Source of the DNA: Lanius collurio | Taxonomy: Eukaryota; Chordata; Aves; Passeriformes; Laniidae | Assembly: GCA_020086605.1 (NCBI GenBank) | Contig: JACBWW010000047.1 | Coordinates: forward strand, 777,503-841,502 | DNA: 64,000 nt | Reading direction: 5' to 3' | In this document: piece by piece, positions 25,016 through 37,046 of the stretch | How the letters are laid out: each line of letters begins with the position of its first letter | How positions within the stretch are numbered: the stretch's first letter is position 1 | Program-made: the position numbers and the translations under genes | The notes under the pieces: model-generated | Seen by the model: the letters and a program-made list of their open reading frames with translations, nothing else | Told to the model about the DNA's origin: nothing | Databases searched by the model: none

Positions 25016-26097
25016 CTAGAAGTAACAACAGCAGGTAAACCATCCCTCCAGGCCACACACTCAAAGATTTATAAGAAATCAATCTTACAATAAAGCTGGG
25101 ATCACAAAATCCTGCACTTGAATGATAAGTTTGTGGATGACACCAATACTGTTCAAAGCCCTGAGCATTCATGACATGGACTGGTGACAGTCACAAGTAA
25201 CCAGGACAAGTTCTGTGTGCACAGAGGGTCTGACAGCCTGCAGGGCTCTGCTACTGCACTGTGCTTCAAACTCAGCTTGGCAAACTACCTGGAAGAGAAA
25301 CAGGGCTGGAAGTGAAACTCTGCTCTTACTTTTACTGATAAGATAAATTTAAGCTGGTTTTTGTGAGCTGGGACAAGATTCCTCCAGACTATATCACAAC
25401 AAACCCTAAGATCTTGATCTTTCCACATGGAGTGTCTATTTCTTGCCACACCACAGGGATTTTCAGTAAGTTCCCATGTACCCACAGCAGTGTGGACAGC
25501 ACCAGGCTGCTTCCTGTTCTTGCTGGCCACAGCACAGCTAAGAGCTGAAAAGCTGCTTTCCCCACTGCCAATCATCCAACATTAATAGCAGGAAAAATAA
25601 GGGGGGGAAAAAAATAAAATCACAGCCATTTTTTCAGCAAAACATTCTAAAATCATAGATTCCAGAGTTAGATAACTGTCTTCCTCTCACACACTGTTTT
25701 GCCAGAAAGATCGGCTAATAACAGCATATATTAAATTCTCATTTATGATATTCTCCATCCAAAAGATTTAGATGATGATGGTTAGACACAAGCATTACTA
25801 TCTGTTTCCTACAGTGCACTGTTTTAAAGGCCAAACACCATCACCATTTTACAGGAATTACCATTCCTCTTTCTTCTTTTAATTACAGTATGACCAATCA
25901 ACTTTTGTTGGCAGAGGCTTACTGTTCCAGTCTAAGAGTTTTTATTCCATATCTAGATCTTCAGGCATGGAATGGGTAAATGAGGATCCTTAAACCCAGA
26001 TCTGAAGACTGGTAAAACCTAGGAGGTAAAAATCCAGGGGCTTTATGTAGAGAAGTTTTTTTCATATAGTTAAATAATACTAGAAAGGTCTGCTGAT

Positions 26098-26435
26098 AAA
26101 TCCATTAACAATCCTACACAGACACACCTAAGGGTTGCTGATTTGTAAACAAACATTTAAATCCTTAAAGCCCCTGAAAAAATCATTAAGACATAAGTAA
26201 AGATGTGTTCATTCTTTTAATCAACATATAAAAGGGTTCAAGGAGATAACTTCTGAATCCTGGGAAATCTTCATAGTAAAAGATTGGTAATAAAACTTCA
26301 AATTTGTCGGTGATCATTCTAAAAATAACTGTGCTCACAACAACTACACCGAATCCTACTGGTCAACTTCTGGACCACTAATTCATCTCTGACTATCAGT
26401 GGGAACTCTGAATTCCCCTACTGCTATCTACTTCT
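26098..26435 (+). repeat. Direct repeat, copy 1 (338 bp)
   Basis: Partner of 28929-29275, same orientation, about 96% identical, 2.5 kb apart. Together the two copies bracket exon 5 and the minisatellite. Flanking sequences differ from the first base outside the match, so the borders are sharp. Confidence 0.9.
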
Positions 26436-26558
26436 TCAGTATGAAACGAACCCACCAGTTTTCCTTCCTTTCCATTCTGCCACTCCGAGTTTCACAGGCA
26501 GTCCAGCTCCAAAGAGCCAAGGACACCCCGGGGCTGCTGGAAGCGGTGCCACCGCCAG

Positions 26559-26737
26559 CCCTCCAGGAGTGCTTACACCCCTCGGGCTTACACCCAGCCC
26601 TCNCCCTCGGGCTTACACCCGGCCCTCCAGGAGTGCTCGCACACCTCGGGCTTACACCCAGCCCTCCAGGAGTGCTTACACCCCTCGGGTTTACACCCGG
26701 CCCTCCAGGAGTGCTCGCACCCCTCGGGCTTACACCC
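26559..26737. repeat. 39-bp GC-rich minisatellite, ~4.5 units
   Basis: Tandem units of the type CCCTCCAGGAGTGCTYRCAC followed by MCCTCGGGYTTACACCCRG. Unit starts are near 26559, 26598 (shortened, with the N at 26603), 26623, 26662 and 26701. The 39-nt period is a multiple of three, so open frames run through it on both strands; these are an artefact of the period, not genes. The N and the shortened unit suggest the array was hard to assemble. Confidence 0.9.
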
Positions 26738-26920
26738 CTCACCCCCACACCGCCTCTGCACAGGTCCCTGCCCGCCACGGCCGCTGGAAGCGGGCAGGGA
26801 ACCCGCCCCGCAGTCTGGGAAGCAGCCAAGCGCCAGGAGCCCCGGGGCTCAGTGCAGAGGCAGCCAGAGCACAGCAGGAGAGCCCCGAGCAGGCAGGCAG
26901 CGCTGGCTCGCCGCGCTCAC

Positions 26921-27121
26921 CTCGATGTGGCCGTTGAGGGCGGCGTGGTGCAGCGCCGTGCGCCCGCCGCGGTCGGACACGTTGACGCTGCTCAGCAGGG
27001 GGATGAGGATCTCCGCGCACTTCACCGCCTTGTTGGCGGCCGCCACATGCAGCGGTGTCTGCCAGTTCTTGTCCCGGGCGTTGACATCGGCCGAGTGCTT
27101 GATGAGCACCTGCACGGCTTC
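26921..27121 (-). CDS. ANKRD44: ANKRD44 exon 5
   Basis: 201 nt, phase 0 to 0, encoding 67 residues (about 88-154). It begins [20 protein letters not shown], includes [16 protein letters not shown], and ends [14 protein letters not shown]: second half of repeat 3, all of repeat 4, first half of repeat 5. Acceptor TTGCAG, donor GTGAGC. Being symmetric and about two repeats long, it could be skipped without a frameshift. The intron just 5' of it stays open in the same frame to an ATG at 27293-27295, which matters if the CpG island is a promoter. Confidence 0.98.
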
Positions 27122-28030
27122 CTGCAATGGCAGCAGGGCCCCCGCCGTCAGCCCGCAGCCTGGGTCACTGCGCGGCCCCGCTGCCCACAGCTCGGCCCTG
27201 CTGCCTGCCTGTGATGCCGACGCACGGCCAACAACATCCGTGCCCACCACCTCCCGGGCCCCTGGTACTGCCAGTTCAAATGCCCCAACGCGCATCACCT
27301 CAAAACTTCCCAGGGGGATTTGAGGATGTCCTAAGGTGCCTGTGCAGAGAGCCCATCCTGTTTGGTTGCTTAACCTTCAGCACCTCATAGCTGTGTGCTC
27401 TCAGTGAAGAAAGGACCTTCCCTGAGCCATCACTACCCCTCCTGATGCCCTCGGCCTTGGCCAGCACCGGGACAGCCCTGGAGCTGCCTGGCACTGGCTC
27501 TGTCAGACGTGGAGAAGCTTCTGGCAGTTTCTCTCAGAAGACACCCCCACCACCAGACCCTTGCCACACAAACCCAATATGCACTGCTGCAGGAATCATT
27601 TACAAAATGAAAGCAGGTCATTTTGTAATGACAACAACAGCAAGGTGCTGCACGTTTTATTTATAAACAGGAAAAATAAAAAAAGAATGTGTGAAAAGAA
27701 AATTTTAGCTTTGCAAAAACATGAGAATGCTGGTGTCCCAACATAGCATTAGCATTCCTTTCCTCCCCGAGGGCTAAGCACAGGAACACGGTCTTGACTG
27801 CAATATCCATTCTGTCAGCCTTAAACCAAACAACATCTTTTAAGGTTAATTTTGTTGATTAAAAGTAAATATTTCCCAGTGAGAAAATGTACTCTTCTCT
27901 CTTGAGAGTCTCTCTTGCTGGATAATTCACAATCAGTCAATTTCTGCTTCTACTCATGCATCTGCAATTAAGCAAGTCAGATAAAAACCACAATTTTTTC
28001 TCAAAATTGCATTTCTTTTCTTCTTCCTCT

Positions 28031-28067
28031 CCCCCCCACAACAAACAAACAAACAAAAAAAAAAAAA
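28031..28067. repeat. Simple repeat, C-run then (CAAA)n and A-run
   Basis: A run of seven C, then CAAA units grading into a 13-base A run. Ordinary low-complexity intron sequence. Confidence 0.8.
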
Positions 28068-28928
28068 TACAGAGGAACTCCTAAGACACAGTAGCATTCA
28101 GGCAGCCTTGTCTGATAAATACAACTCACATCTGGTATGTGGGAGAGCCCTAGTCTTACACAGTACCTAATTCTTTTTCCATAAACTACAAAGTTTTCTA
28201 TTAAGCCCAGGCAAAATTTGATTAATGAATAACAAATGCATACAGGATGTTTAAATAGTACTTTTATATCTAGAATGGCCCAGGAGAGTGCCTGCAGTCT
28301 GTACCAACACTATATACATTACTAGGAGTTTTATGTGTCTTTGTCCTCAACTGATCTCAGCAATTTCATTTTCTACAGCCATCTCACAAACTGCCCTCTA
28401 ACAGATTTGTTCAGTGAGTGACACTGCATCTCTTGCAGCACCAATAATGATTTATGACTGTTGATGTCTCAATAGGATTTTGTTTTTTTAATTAAAGGCC
28501 TACTATTTTAAGAGCCATTTAAATGTAATTCACTGGAGACCTACCCAGCTGGGACATTAAGTCAGGAGGAAAATTCATGCACTCTTAGAGAAAGAAATAA
28601 AAAGTTAAAAGGAGAATTTTTAGAAGTAAATAACACAGATTGAATAACCTAAGCTAAAAAGACTTTAAAAAAAAACCATTTACACATTTTTGTTTACATC
28701 TGCAGTCTGCTGCTCTATCACATTTGGGATCAAAAGTTAAAGTCCTTATGGAAAAGTTTTAATCCTATTGTTTTTGAGAGTGTGAGCTTTTCCCCTTTAA
28801 TCAATACAGTTTCTCCATACACATGCAGTGCTCAGCTATGGTGAAAGCCTCTGCAACCAGTGTCTCTAGCTATCCCAAGTTATCACAGTGAAATCTCTTT
28901 TTCAAACTGTTTAAGGCTGGAAGGTGAC

Positions 28929-29275
28929 AAATCCATTAACAATCCTACACAGACACACCTAAGGGTTGCTGATTTGTAAACAAACATTTAAATCCCTAAA
29001 GCCCCTGAAAAAATTACTAAGACGTAAGTAAAGATGTGTTCATTCTTTTAATCAACATATAAAAGGGTTCAAGGAGATAACTCCTGAATCCTGGGAAATC
29101 TTCACAGTAAAAGATTGGTAATAAAACTTCAAATTTGTTGGTGATCATTCTAAAAACAACTGTGCTCACAACAACTTCCAAAACTACAACGAATCCTACT
29201 GGTCAACTTCTGGACCACTAATTCATCCCTTACTATCAGTGGGAACTCTAAATTCTCCTACTGCTATCTATTTCT
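28929..29275 (+). repeat. Direct repeat, copy 2 (347 bp)
   Basis: Matches 26098-26435 in the same orientation with about 14 substitutions, nearly all transitions, and one 9-nt insertion near 29180, so roughly 96% identical. It begins AAATCCATTAACAATCC and ends near CTGCTATCTATTTCT. No open frame, terminal inverted repeat or clear target-site duplication is visible. It could be a local duplication or two members of an interspersed family that I do not recognise. Confidence 0.9.
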
Positions 29276-30698
29276 ATCACTATCGAAGCTGCACATTTGT
29301 TCACTTGTGTAAGAAGGTGAAAAGCAGCATTGAAAGAGACCCAAAAATGCTGAATCCTGTTTTCAAATTGCTACCAAAAGCAGCAATTATAGTATAAATA
29401 ACAAAGAAAAAAGGCCAGGAGAAGAAAGCTGTATGTGTTTATAAAACATACCATGAAAAGGGATCAAACACTGGTACCTTCCCCTGCTGCCTCACTAATG
29501 CACCTGAGTACTCACTGAGAGGTACCAGAACTGCCAGCCCACTTTCTCATTGTGCTTCAGCTGACAAAGAGTTAAAGATGAGACATAAAGCCACAGAAAG
29601 AAATATATTTTCTGTTAAGACTGTGACTGACGATAAAAATCATGTACTCTGACACATCCAAAAAAAGAAACCAAGCACACTGCAATTGCCTCATCAGAAA
29701 GACTGTGGCTGTTTTTTAAGGTTTAAGTCTAATCTTTGTTTTCCAATGTGGCTTTTTGTATTTTTGCCTCATTACAGCATTCATAGTCTATCAGATATTC
29801 CTTTCAGAGGGTTTTAGTGGATGCCAGCAGCTGGGAAGCTCAGCCAGAAGCCAAACAATGCCCGAGTTCAGAAGCGAGCCCAGGATTCCTGCCTCCAGGC
29901 TTGGCAAGTGCTGGACTGTTACAGAGGTGATTCGAGTCCATGAGGCTCTGGAAAACAGCCACCCTCTGTCTCTTTTACAGCCCCTCCCCTCATCCCCAGC
30001 AGCCAATTCAGTCTGCAGTTGGGCTCACTGTTAACTAAGTATTGGGAGGGTAAGAGTAGACAGGGAGGCCCACAATGGAAAGCCAAGAATAATGGTGCAG
30101 TTGAAAACACAGTAAAGCCCGAGCTGTGGTCCCCATAATTATTGCTGCTCCTTTTTAAGATAGCAGTGGAAGAGGTACAACATGATGCCAGAAGATTTTT
30201 ATTTGTCAAGCAGAAGAAATATGGGCAAACTCTCCCTTATGCATGAATCAAATGCACTGACAGAAAACCTAAGGGATGCCCTGAAATGTAATTAACCAAA
30301 ACAAACTGTGGTAATGTGTGTTGGATCACATCCACATGCACTCCCTTCTGGCACACACACACCATGCACACATCCCCAGGGATTTATTCCTCTTTTTTCA
30401 CCCACTGAAGATGATGTGGGCACCTTAGACCACTGTGGACTCCATCCCATGTGGGTCCTGGTCACCATTCCCTACGACTTGCTGTGGTAGTGTAAAGCAA
30501 GGGGGAAATCAAGCACATGAAGGAAGGATAGAGCAGCTATAGGTAACTTGTAAATGCTGACCTCAGCTGCAGTGCCCTGCATGCAGGAAATGCTTTTCCT
30601 CTTTGCATCCCCATGCCACCCACCACAGCTCTCCAGGGTTTGCTTCTCCCCCAGCACGTTGTTTACGTGTAAAAGCAGGGTAATCAAGTCTTACTCAC

Positions 30699-30769
30699 TT
30701 CACTTCTTGAAGCAACTGCTCGATGGAGAGGAGTCAGCCACATATTGTCCTTGGCATTAACACGAGCTC
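30699..30769 (-). CDS. ANKRD44: ANKRD44 exon 4
   Basis: 71 nt, phase 1 to 0. Completes the glycine of exon 3, then ARVNAKDNMWLTPLHRAVAS and RSE (residues about 64-87): end of repeat 2 and the first helix of repeat 3. Acceptor TTTGCAG, donor GTGAGT. The string KDNMWLTPLHRAVASR is specific to this paralog (ANKRD28 has KDSKWLTPLH, as recalled). Confidence 0.97.
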
Positions 30770-33700
30770 CTGCAAATAAACAGCAGAGGTTACATTCATG
30801 CCTTGGGTGTGACACTGAGAGCCTGGCCCAGCTGTTTCCTGGTAACCAGAGCTGAGTACATGGTACTCTCAGTGCTCCCCAGGACTCTCCTGGCACCATG
30901 CTCACCTTGGCAATGCATTTCCAGATGTCAGATAGATAAAGTGTGATTTGGAAAGAAAGGAACCGGATAGATAGGATTATTATTAGGAATTGCTTTGTTT
31001 ACAGGACACAAAAAAAGCAAAATTTCTTGGAGGGAATTACATATGTATGTGTGTACACGTGTGTCTATGTAGATGCATTTTTTTTTTAGATCAACTGATA
31101 CAGCTGGGGGGAAGAAAAGCACCCTTTGCTCAAAGCACTGCTTCTGTCTGCAGACATAGTGAAGGGAACCAGCCTGAGCAACCATCTCTGGTTTCCATCA
31201 GGCAGACCAATAAAAAATAACCACTTCCCTGCTTCGCAAATCCTCCTGGCATCAAGAAAACAGGACCAGGAAATGGAGACAAAACTGGGCACTTACCACA
31301 TTAGATCCTGTGGGTGTTACTGAGCAAACTAATGAAGAGCAGGGATGAAGGAGACCACTCATCTGCCTCCTGTGCAGTTTAGTGCAAACAGGTGCTCTGT
31401 CAAGGGCAGCTCGGCAAGAGGATGGATTTGGGATGGCTTGCCAGAAAAAAGGACAAAGGAAGAATATTTGACAACTACAGTGGTTCTGGCTGACTGCAGA
31501 CCCAAAAAAAATTTTTAAAAGGGATCCTGTACATTTGTGTGATCAAAAAGATTTGTTTGCAAGAAATAATAAAGCTATTCACTGATGTGATACCTCAGGA
31601 AGGAAATCCAGTGATAAGGACTAGAGAAACTAATTTTTAAAAGGGCTTAACCTGAAAATACTGTATTTTACAGGTTTGCACGTAGCAGTACTAGTCTAAG
31701 AAGAATAGTATAGGCAGAAAAAAATGTAAAGAAGCACAAGTGTCATGTGCATAGCCTGGGTGAGCCTCTGAAGTTGATGAACAAAGGGATGCTGAAGCTT
31801 CATTTTGCACCATAACTTAAGTGCATTCAAAAGGCTGTAATTAATAAATCCCACTCTCTGAATCACCAGTACTTTCTGAGAGCTGATTCTCAGGAATATT
31901 AAGATGCTTGCCTGTGAATCACAGTGGTTATTGGGAATTGTGCTAGATAATCAGAGAAAAAACAAGTTCTTGCATATTTCCACAAGTCAGGATGCAGTTT
32001 TTTGGCTGAAGAAAAACAAAGTCACTTTCATAACTACTGCAACAATTAGAGGCAATCCTCCAAACTCACCTCAGAACCTGGCGGTACAACCTGCCCTCTG
32101 GAGAAACAGCCATTGGAAAAGACACACTTTCAGAGAGTTTTCTAATTAATCTGTCTAAGCAAGGAAGCTTTTGCCTTCTTTTGTCTTCGTAAGAAGGCCA
32201 TTATAGTTAACACATTAGCATCCTGCCTTTTCCCTGCACTGTGTGAGGCTCTAGAGACAAATAAAGCAACAACTTTCTCCACCATCCCGAAGCCAACAGG
32301 ACTTCAAGGCACCTTCCATTATCCTGACTTAGCCTGGTAGGGATCTTGAAGATGCAAACTGTTTATGTGAATCCCTAATGACTGACAGCAAATACCTCTT
32401 TTTGGGTTTAGAAATTTGTTTTGTATTTGCCTTTGGGTTTTGCCTTATGTTTTTAACTAAGGTTTCTTTTGTTTTATCTCTACCCATTCACTAACTCCTA
32501 CAAGCAGATGGTTACAAATCAGAAAGGGTAATAGTGGAGTAGCAAAGCATGACAAACATTATTCCTCAGTATTTAACAACTCCAGCAGCATTGGTGAGTA
32601 CGAAGATGATGAGAAAACCTAGAGAAGTATCTCCATCAGTAGCTATTGATGCCCTTCACTGATCTATTTACCCTTTGAGAAACTGAAATAATTGCCAAGA
32701 AAGCAACTGAAGAAAATATTAAAAGGAAAACAAGACCAGTATTAATAAAATAACACACAGCATGCTACCAGCCTTTTCTTTCTCAGCTGTTTTCCACATC
32801 CCTTTGCTTCCTTATGCCTCTTCATGTGAAACAGTGAAATTGCTCTTAGGTATCTGATGCAGTGCATCAGTTGAGTATGTCTGTGATTTCTGTTTGTTTT
32901 TCAGGAGCTACATGATTCAGCTCTTGCCTGTTACAGAACCTGCTCTTGTCCATCTACTGAGATGCTCATCTTCTGCAGAGGTGTTTCAAAACATTTCCTC
33001 TTGCTCATTTCCTTCATCAAAATTCAACTTCCTAGGTTCCCAGCAGTTCTTTGCAGGCAATGGTTAATGACAATTAAAAAACTTAACCAGCACTGATGCA
33101 CTCCTTCAGGGACAGAAAATATCTGTTGTTTTAAGGATGATCAAGCAGAGGCACTGGGAGAGCAATGCTCATGTTTTCAAAGGTGTCCTCTACACTCCAG
33201 GAACTTGGGGGCCCATCCTGTGGCAGCCCTGAGGACAGCCCTTTGAAAGCAGAGTAACACAAAAATCCAATTCTAAAGACTTAAGTGTTCTAGATCATGC
33301 TCATACATCTAAAATGAGCTGTGTACAAACCCCAGAAGCTTAAATTTTCAAGACCATCCCACAACACATCCTCAAATTCAACCAGAAATTCAATGTCCAT
33401 CTCTTCACTCTGGACCAAGTACCTTAACCACGTTTCAATGCACTTCCTCCAATACTCCATGCATTAATCTGTGTGTCTATAAGGACAAAGAGGGCTGATA
33501 AACATTCCAGCTGGTATATATTGTGTCAATCATAGCACAGTTTTCCTTGAAAGTATAAGTTGCTTTAAAGATTTCACTCTAAATCCTTTCAGGTTGCCAC
33601 AGCACCTGCCCATCCTATAAAATACCCACTTAAAAAAAAAAAAGCTCTTCAGAGTAAAGCCTTTTCTCAGCCTCACCTTCTGCACCATGCTCTTGGGAGG

Positions 33701-36700
33701 GCTTGTACCCCTGAGCCTGAAGGAAAGGTTTAGCTGTAGGGATTTGCTTAGTGAGGCTGAAGTAGACAACATAACATATAATGCTACAGATAAAATCAAC
33801 AGAGAGGAAACTTTCTGTATTCCACTTTTCTTTAATATAGCTGTTTTGTAATCTTTGCCATTTTTCACTCTCAAATTTTTCTGCCAGAAGAGGAAATAAA
33901 TCTGAAACTGCCCCTGTTCTTTTGAGATATGAAATAAACAACTCAATGCTGGCTTTCAGGAATAAAGTTAACATCCCTTTATCATAACCAAAGTACAGTT
34001 TTCCATCCAGCACGTCTGCCAAATCCACATCTCTAGATTCCACAGTCTAAATCTCCAATATTAGGAATAGTCAATGGAGGAAAAAAACTCTACTCTTTAA
34101 CCTATTAATGTCATTATTTACATGTACCTTTCCAACTTCTCCTGTAAGACACAGCAACAGCCCCTCCAAAATGTCAGGACAACTTCTTGGAGAGAAGCTC
34201 AGAGCCTTCTGAAATAGTAAAGCATGGTAATATTGCCAAGATGGGAAGTGCCTCGGTGAGGAGCAAGGGGAAAGGGGCTGAGCTCAAACATGATGCCCTC
34301 AGGCACCAGCTCAAAGCCCAGGATGGGGAGAGGCACCAGCACAAATGGGAAAGGAGCTTGTATTTGCCCAGACAGTTGTTCTTGCACATCCATGACTGTA
34401 TGATCATAGAGATTCCCTCTGTGAGATGGCTACCCTGCTCCTTCTCCTTTCTGACAGAAAGGAGGTGAAGAAGTGCTCAAAGCTCCCTGCTTTCATGGAG
34501 CCTGGAAAAACCACACAGCACACTTCCCCAGTTTGAACCACATGATTATGGATCAGACCTCTGAGCTGGTGTAAACCTATCTGGCTCTGACATTTAATGG
34601 GCCATGGTGACTCACACCAATTGAGGGATCTGGCACTCTCTCTCCTGTATCAATTCCAAACAGACTCCATTTCAGTGGCTACCTAGAAAGCCATTCCTGG
34701 TCTGTCTCCAGCTACCTGGGCAGAAATTTTATTCGTTTGACACTACATTTATTTGTGCCACCACCAGTTTATAGACCACTAATCTCAGAAAGTGTGTATT
34801 TAGTTTAATTTCTCTCCTGAAGACTGTACAAAATGAAATGTGTTGATAATCCTCTTAGCTTCTATTCATACTGAGAATATTTCCTGACACCACCAGCAAG
34901 TGTTTGTGTGCTTTCTCTCTGTGAAAACATCGTCGCACTCTAAAGTCAGACAACAAAGTTCTTCTGCTTATGTAACTGTTATGTTCAGATTAATATTTTA
35001 TGATACACTTTTACTACTACCATTTACTGACTGAAAAGGTGAAGCAAAGGAAGATGCTGCACTTGCCTTTGCAGCCTAGCTCATGGACAGCTCACAGTCA
35101 CAAAGAGGTGTTTATAACAACTCATAAACCTGCTCCTCCAAGCCTCAGAAACCTCCAAACCTGCTCTTGGATACAAGTACTCATGGCTCATCATGAGTAA
35201 TGATACTTCAGATATTAAAGGACAATGAATAAGTAGAATATAAAACACAAAATTAATTTTGACTCATGCTGAGCTAGTTGGGAAAGAGCCACACAGTCCC
35301 TGCAAGAATGAGTCCCACTAACACAAAGTTCAATTTTTAAAAGCCTACATTATAAGTGTTCCACACTCACTTGAATATATAAAAACTCCCCAAGATGCTG
35401 CACCTACATTTTATGCTGTTGATCAGACAAACCCTATAGCCCATGGATGACATTTTGTCAGCGAGGTGCTGGAACCAAGTGTCCCAGAAGAACACTAGAA
35501 AGACTTGTTCCCTCATCAGGAACGCTCACCAGGGCATTGTTGGATGCTGTTTGGGAAAAATGGGCAAAACTGTTTCACCTTTCTCTTTATGAGGGTATCG
35601 CCTGTGCTGCTGCTTGCAAAACGTGAAAAAATCCATTGCTCCTGCAATCTCCTCACACCACAATGGAACAGCAGTATGTGACAAATAACACACACTGCAA
35701 GAACACATGCACAGATTAAATTTATTAACTCCTTCCTCCCAAGGAAGAAAACCATGTTTGCACTCAGCACGCTGAAAACCCACCCAAGCAAAACCTGTCA
35801 GCAGAGCAGCACTCATTTCAACCATTCTGCAGCCATCGGGGTAGAGCAGAAAGATCCCCTCCCTAAGCAGTTAACCAACCCAAAATTCCCCCAAAATGAA
35901 CAGAGGAAACACACAGCTACAGCAAACTGAGTTCTCATTTTCTCCAGGTCTGGCTAGACTGGTGAGCCAAAGAAATTTGTTTGTGTGGTCTGCATGCACC
36001 CGTCAGCAGCCTGATCTGACTCTGAAATCAGCTGGTGCTCTAAGCAGGACGCTGGCTCAGGTCAGTTCTAGAAATGCCTCCCAGCCTGAATTATTGTAGG
36101 ATTCAAGGCTGGAAATTAGAAGGTGCCTTGTAATCATCACAAGGCTGAAAATTCTGAAATAACTGAAAAATAAAAAAAAAGGAATTCATTTGAAGAAGCA
36201 GTCTAAAAATTGGTGAAACCAATTGCATAGCAAGGTTGCTTGCAAGGGGTGAGACGTTTGTACCATAAGGTTCCTTTCAGTCCCACATTCTTAAATCCCC
36301 ATAAGCTTTACTCTTACAGTTCTCCAGCTTAGAAAAACACCACCTTTGAAGTCTGCAAGCACATCCAGGAGTTTGCCATGAATTATGCTCACTTCTTGAG
36401 AGATGACTGCTTTATGCTTTGTTCTGACATATTTTGAACATGTTTGCTGTCACTACAACAGTTGGGAAACATTTTTTTGATTTCTTTTGTTTAGATACTT
36501 CCTACTACACAGTTTCTAATGTCCAAATAAACTTCCTGACTCTTAGAAACATGCTTCTAATGTAAAGAGCACTTACAATTCATTTAAACTAATTTATAAT
36601 TTTTTGCTATTATTCCATAATGTTCGCTTAACAGGAATTCTTGGCTTGTACTCCAGGATGTGAACCCACATTTCAAATATGTACTACAGCAAGTTTCTGA

Positions 36701-36967
36701 AACACAAATCCTGTCAGTTTGAATGTTTTATAAGTTGTTAAAAGCTAGTTACTTTGTTTATTAATTCTGCTTGGTCACAGGATGTCTTTTAAGATGTATA
36801 ACCAAATTTACATACATTTTATAAGCTTGCAAAAAATGTAACCAGCTCTGTGAAACTCGGAAACAGGCAATGCCCAAAACTCCCTCATATTTGCTTTTCT
36901 GAGTATTCCTTCTAGCTTTAAAATTAGCTGATTTACCAGTTAACAGCTGTGAGGGACTGTGCCTTAC
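30770..36967 (-). other. ANKRD44: Intron 3 (6.2 kb)
   Basis: No ANKRD44 exon is seen. It contains an exon-like open reading frame at 33677-34046 on the same strand (listed separately) and otherwise unremarkable AT-rich sequence. Confidence 0.8.
33677..34046 (-). other. Candidate unassigned coding exon or exonic relic in ANKRD44 intron 3
   Basis: This 370-nt stretch is open throughout in one frame and is bounded by a plausible acceptor (pyrimidine run, then ATTTAG at 34047) and a plausible donor (GAAG then GTGAGG from 33676). An in-frame TAG overlaps the acceptor, as expected at a real exon edge. The predicted 123 residues look like protein rather than noise. They start near VESRDVDLADVLDGKLYFGY, continue through an amphipathic stretch FLKASIELFISYLKRTGAVS and PLLAEKFESEKWQRLQNSY, then include a hydrophobic segment around SVDFICSIICYVVYFSL. 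I do not recognise the family. It is not an ankyrin repeat, and spliced after exon 3 its frame would stop at once, so it is not an ANKRD44 exon. It may be an exon of a nested gene, an inserted gene fragment, or chance. Confidence 0.35.
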
Positions 36968-37046
36968 CTGACAAAATGAGAAGTTCAATGATGTCTGCAT
37001 CCCCCAGGAATGATGCAACGTGAAGAGGGGTCCTTTTCTCAGAATC
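36968..37046 (-). CDS. ANKRD44: ANKRD44 exon 3
   Basis: 79 nt, phase 0 to 1. Encodes DSEKRTPLHVASFLGDADII then ELLILS and the first base of a glycine codon (residues about 38-64): most of ankyrin repeat 2, with its TPLH motif. Acceptor TTTTGTAG, donor GTAAGG. Two substitutions, VAS for VAA and DADII for DAEII, differ from the mammalian protein as I recall it. Confidence 0.97.

Larger units (their letters stand above)
25016..26920 (-). other. ANKRD44: Intron 5 (1.9 kb)
   Basis: Holds copy 1 of the direct repeat (26098-26435) and the 39-bp minisatellite (26559-26737, with an unresolved N at 26603). The rest is unique AT-rich sequence. Confidence 0.85.
26500..27300. promoter_or_regulatory. Intragenic CpG island around exon 5
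   Basis: Against an AT-rich background this ~0.8-kb block is GC-rich and dense in CpG, especially 26900-27250, where a CpG occurs about every 9-10 bases. It covers exon 5, the minisatellite and the first ~180 nt of the intron upstream. Such orphan islands can be alternative promoters or simply GC-rich exon neighbourhoods on avian chromosomes. No TATA box or initiator was identified. Confidence 0.6.
27122..30698 (-). other. ANKRD44: Intron 4 (3.6 kb)
   Basis: Its exon-5 end is GC-rich and belongs to the CpG island listed separately. Copy 2 of the ~340-bp direct repeat lies at 28929-29275. A short C-run/CAAA/A-run simple repeat lies at 28031-28067. No other feature was recognised. Confidence 0.85.

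Noticed and set aside
26399..27214. 271-codon plus-strand open frame over the minisatellite and exon 5
   Set aside because: It is antisense to exon 5 and stays open because of the 39-nt period and high GC; it contains an N and shows no known domain.
28929..29275. The direct repeat pair as LTRs of one provirus
   Set aside because: The DNA between the copies contains exon 5 and intron sequence, not retroviral genes, and the ends lack TG...CA borders.
35531..35643. Second exon-like segment (acceptor GATTGCAG, donor GTGAGC) in intron 3
   Set aside because: The only frame ending in a phase compatible with the candidate exon at 33677-34046 contains stops; the other frames are not protein-like.
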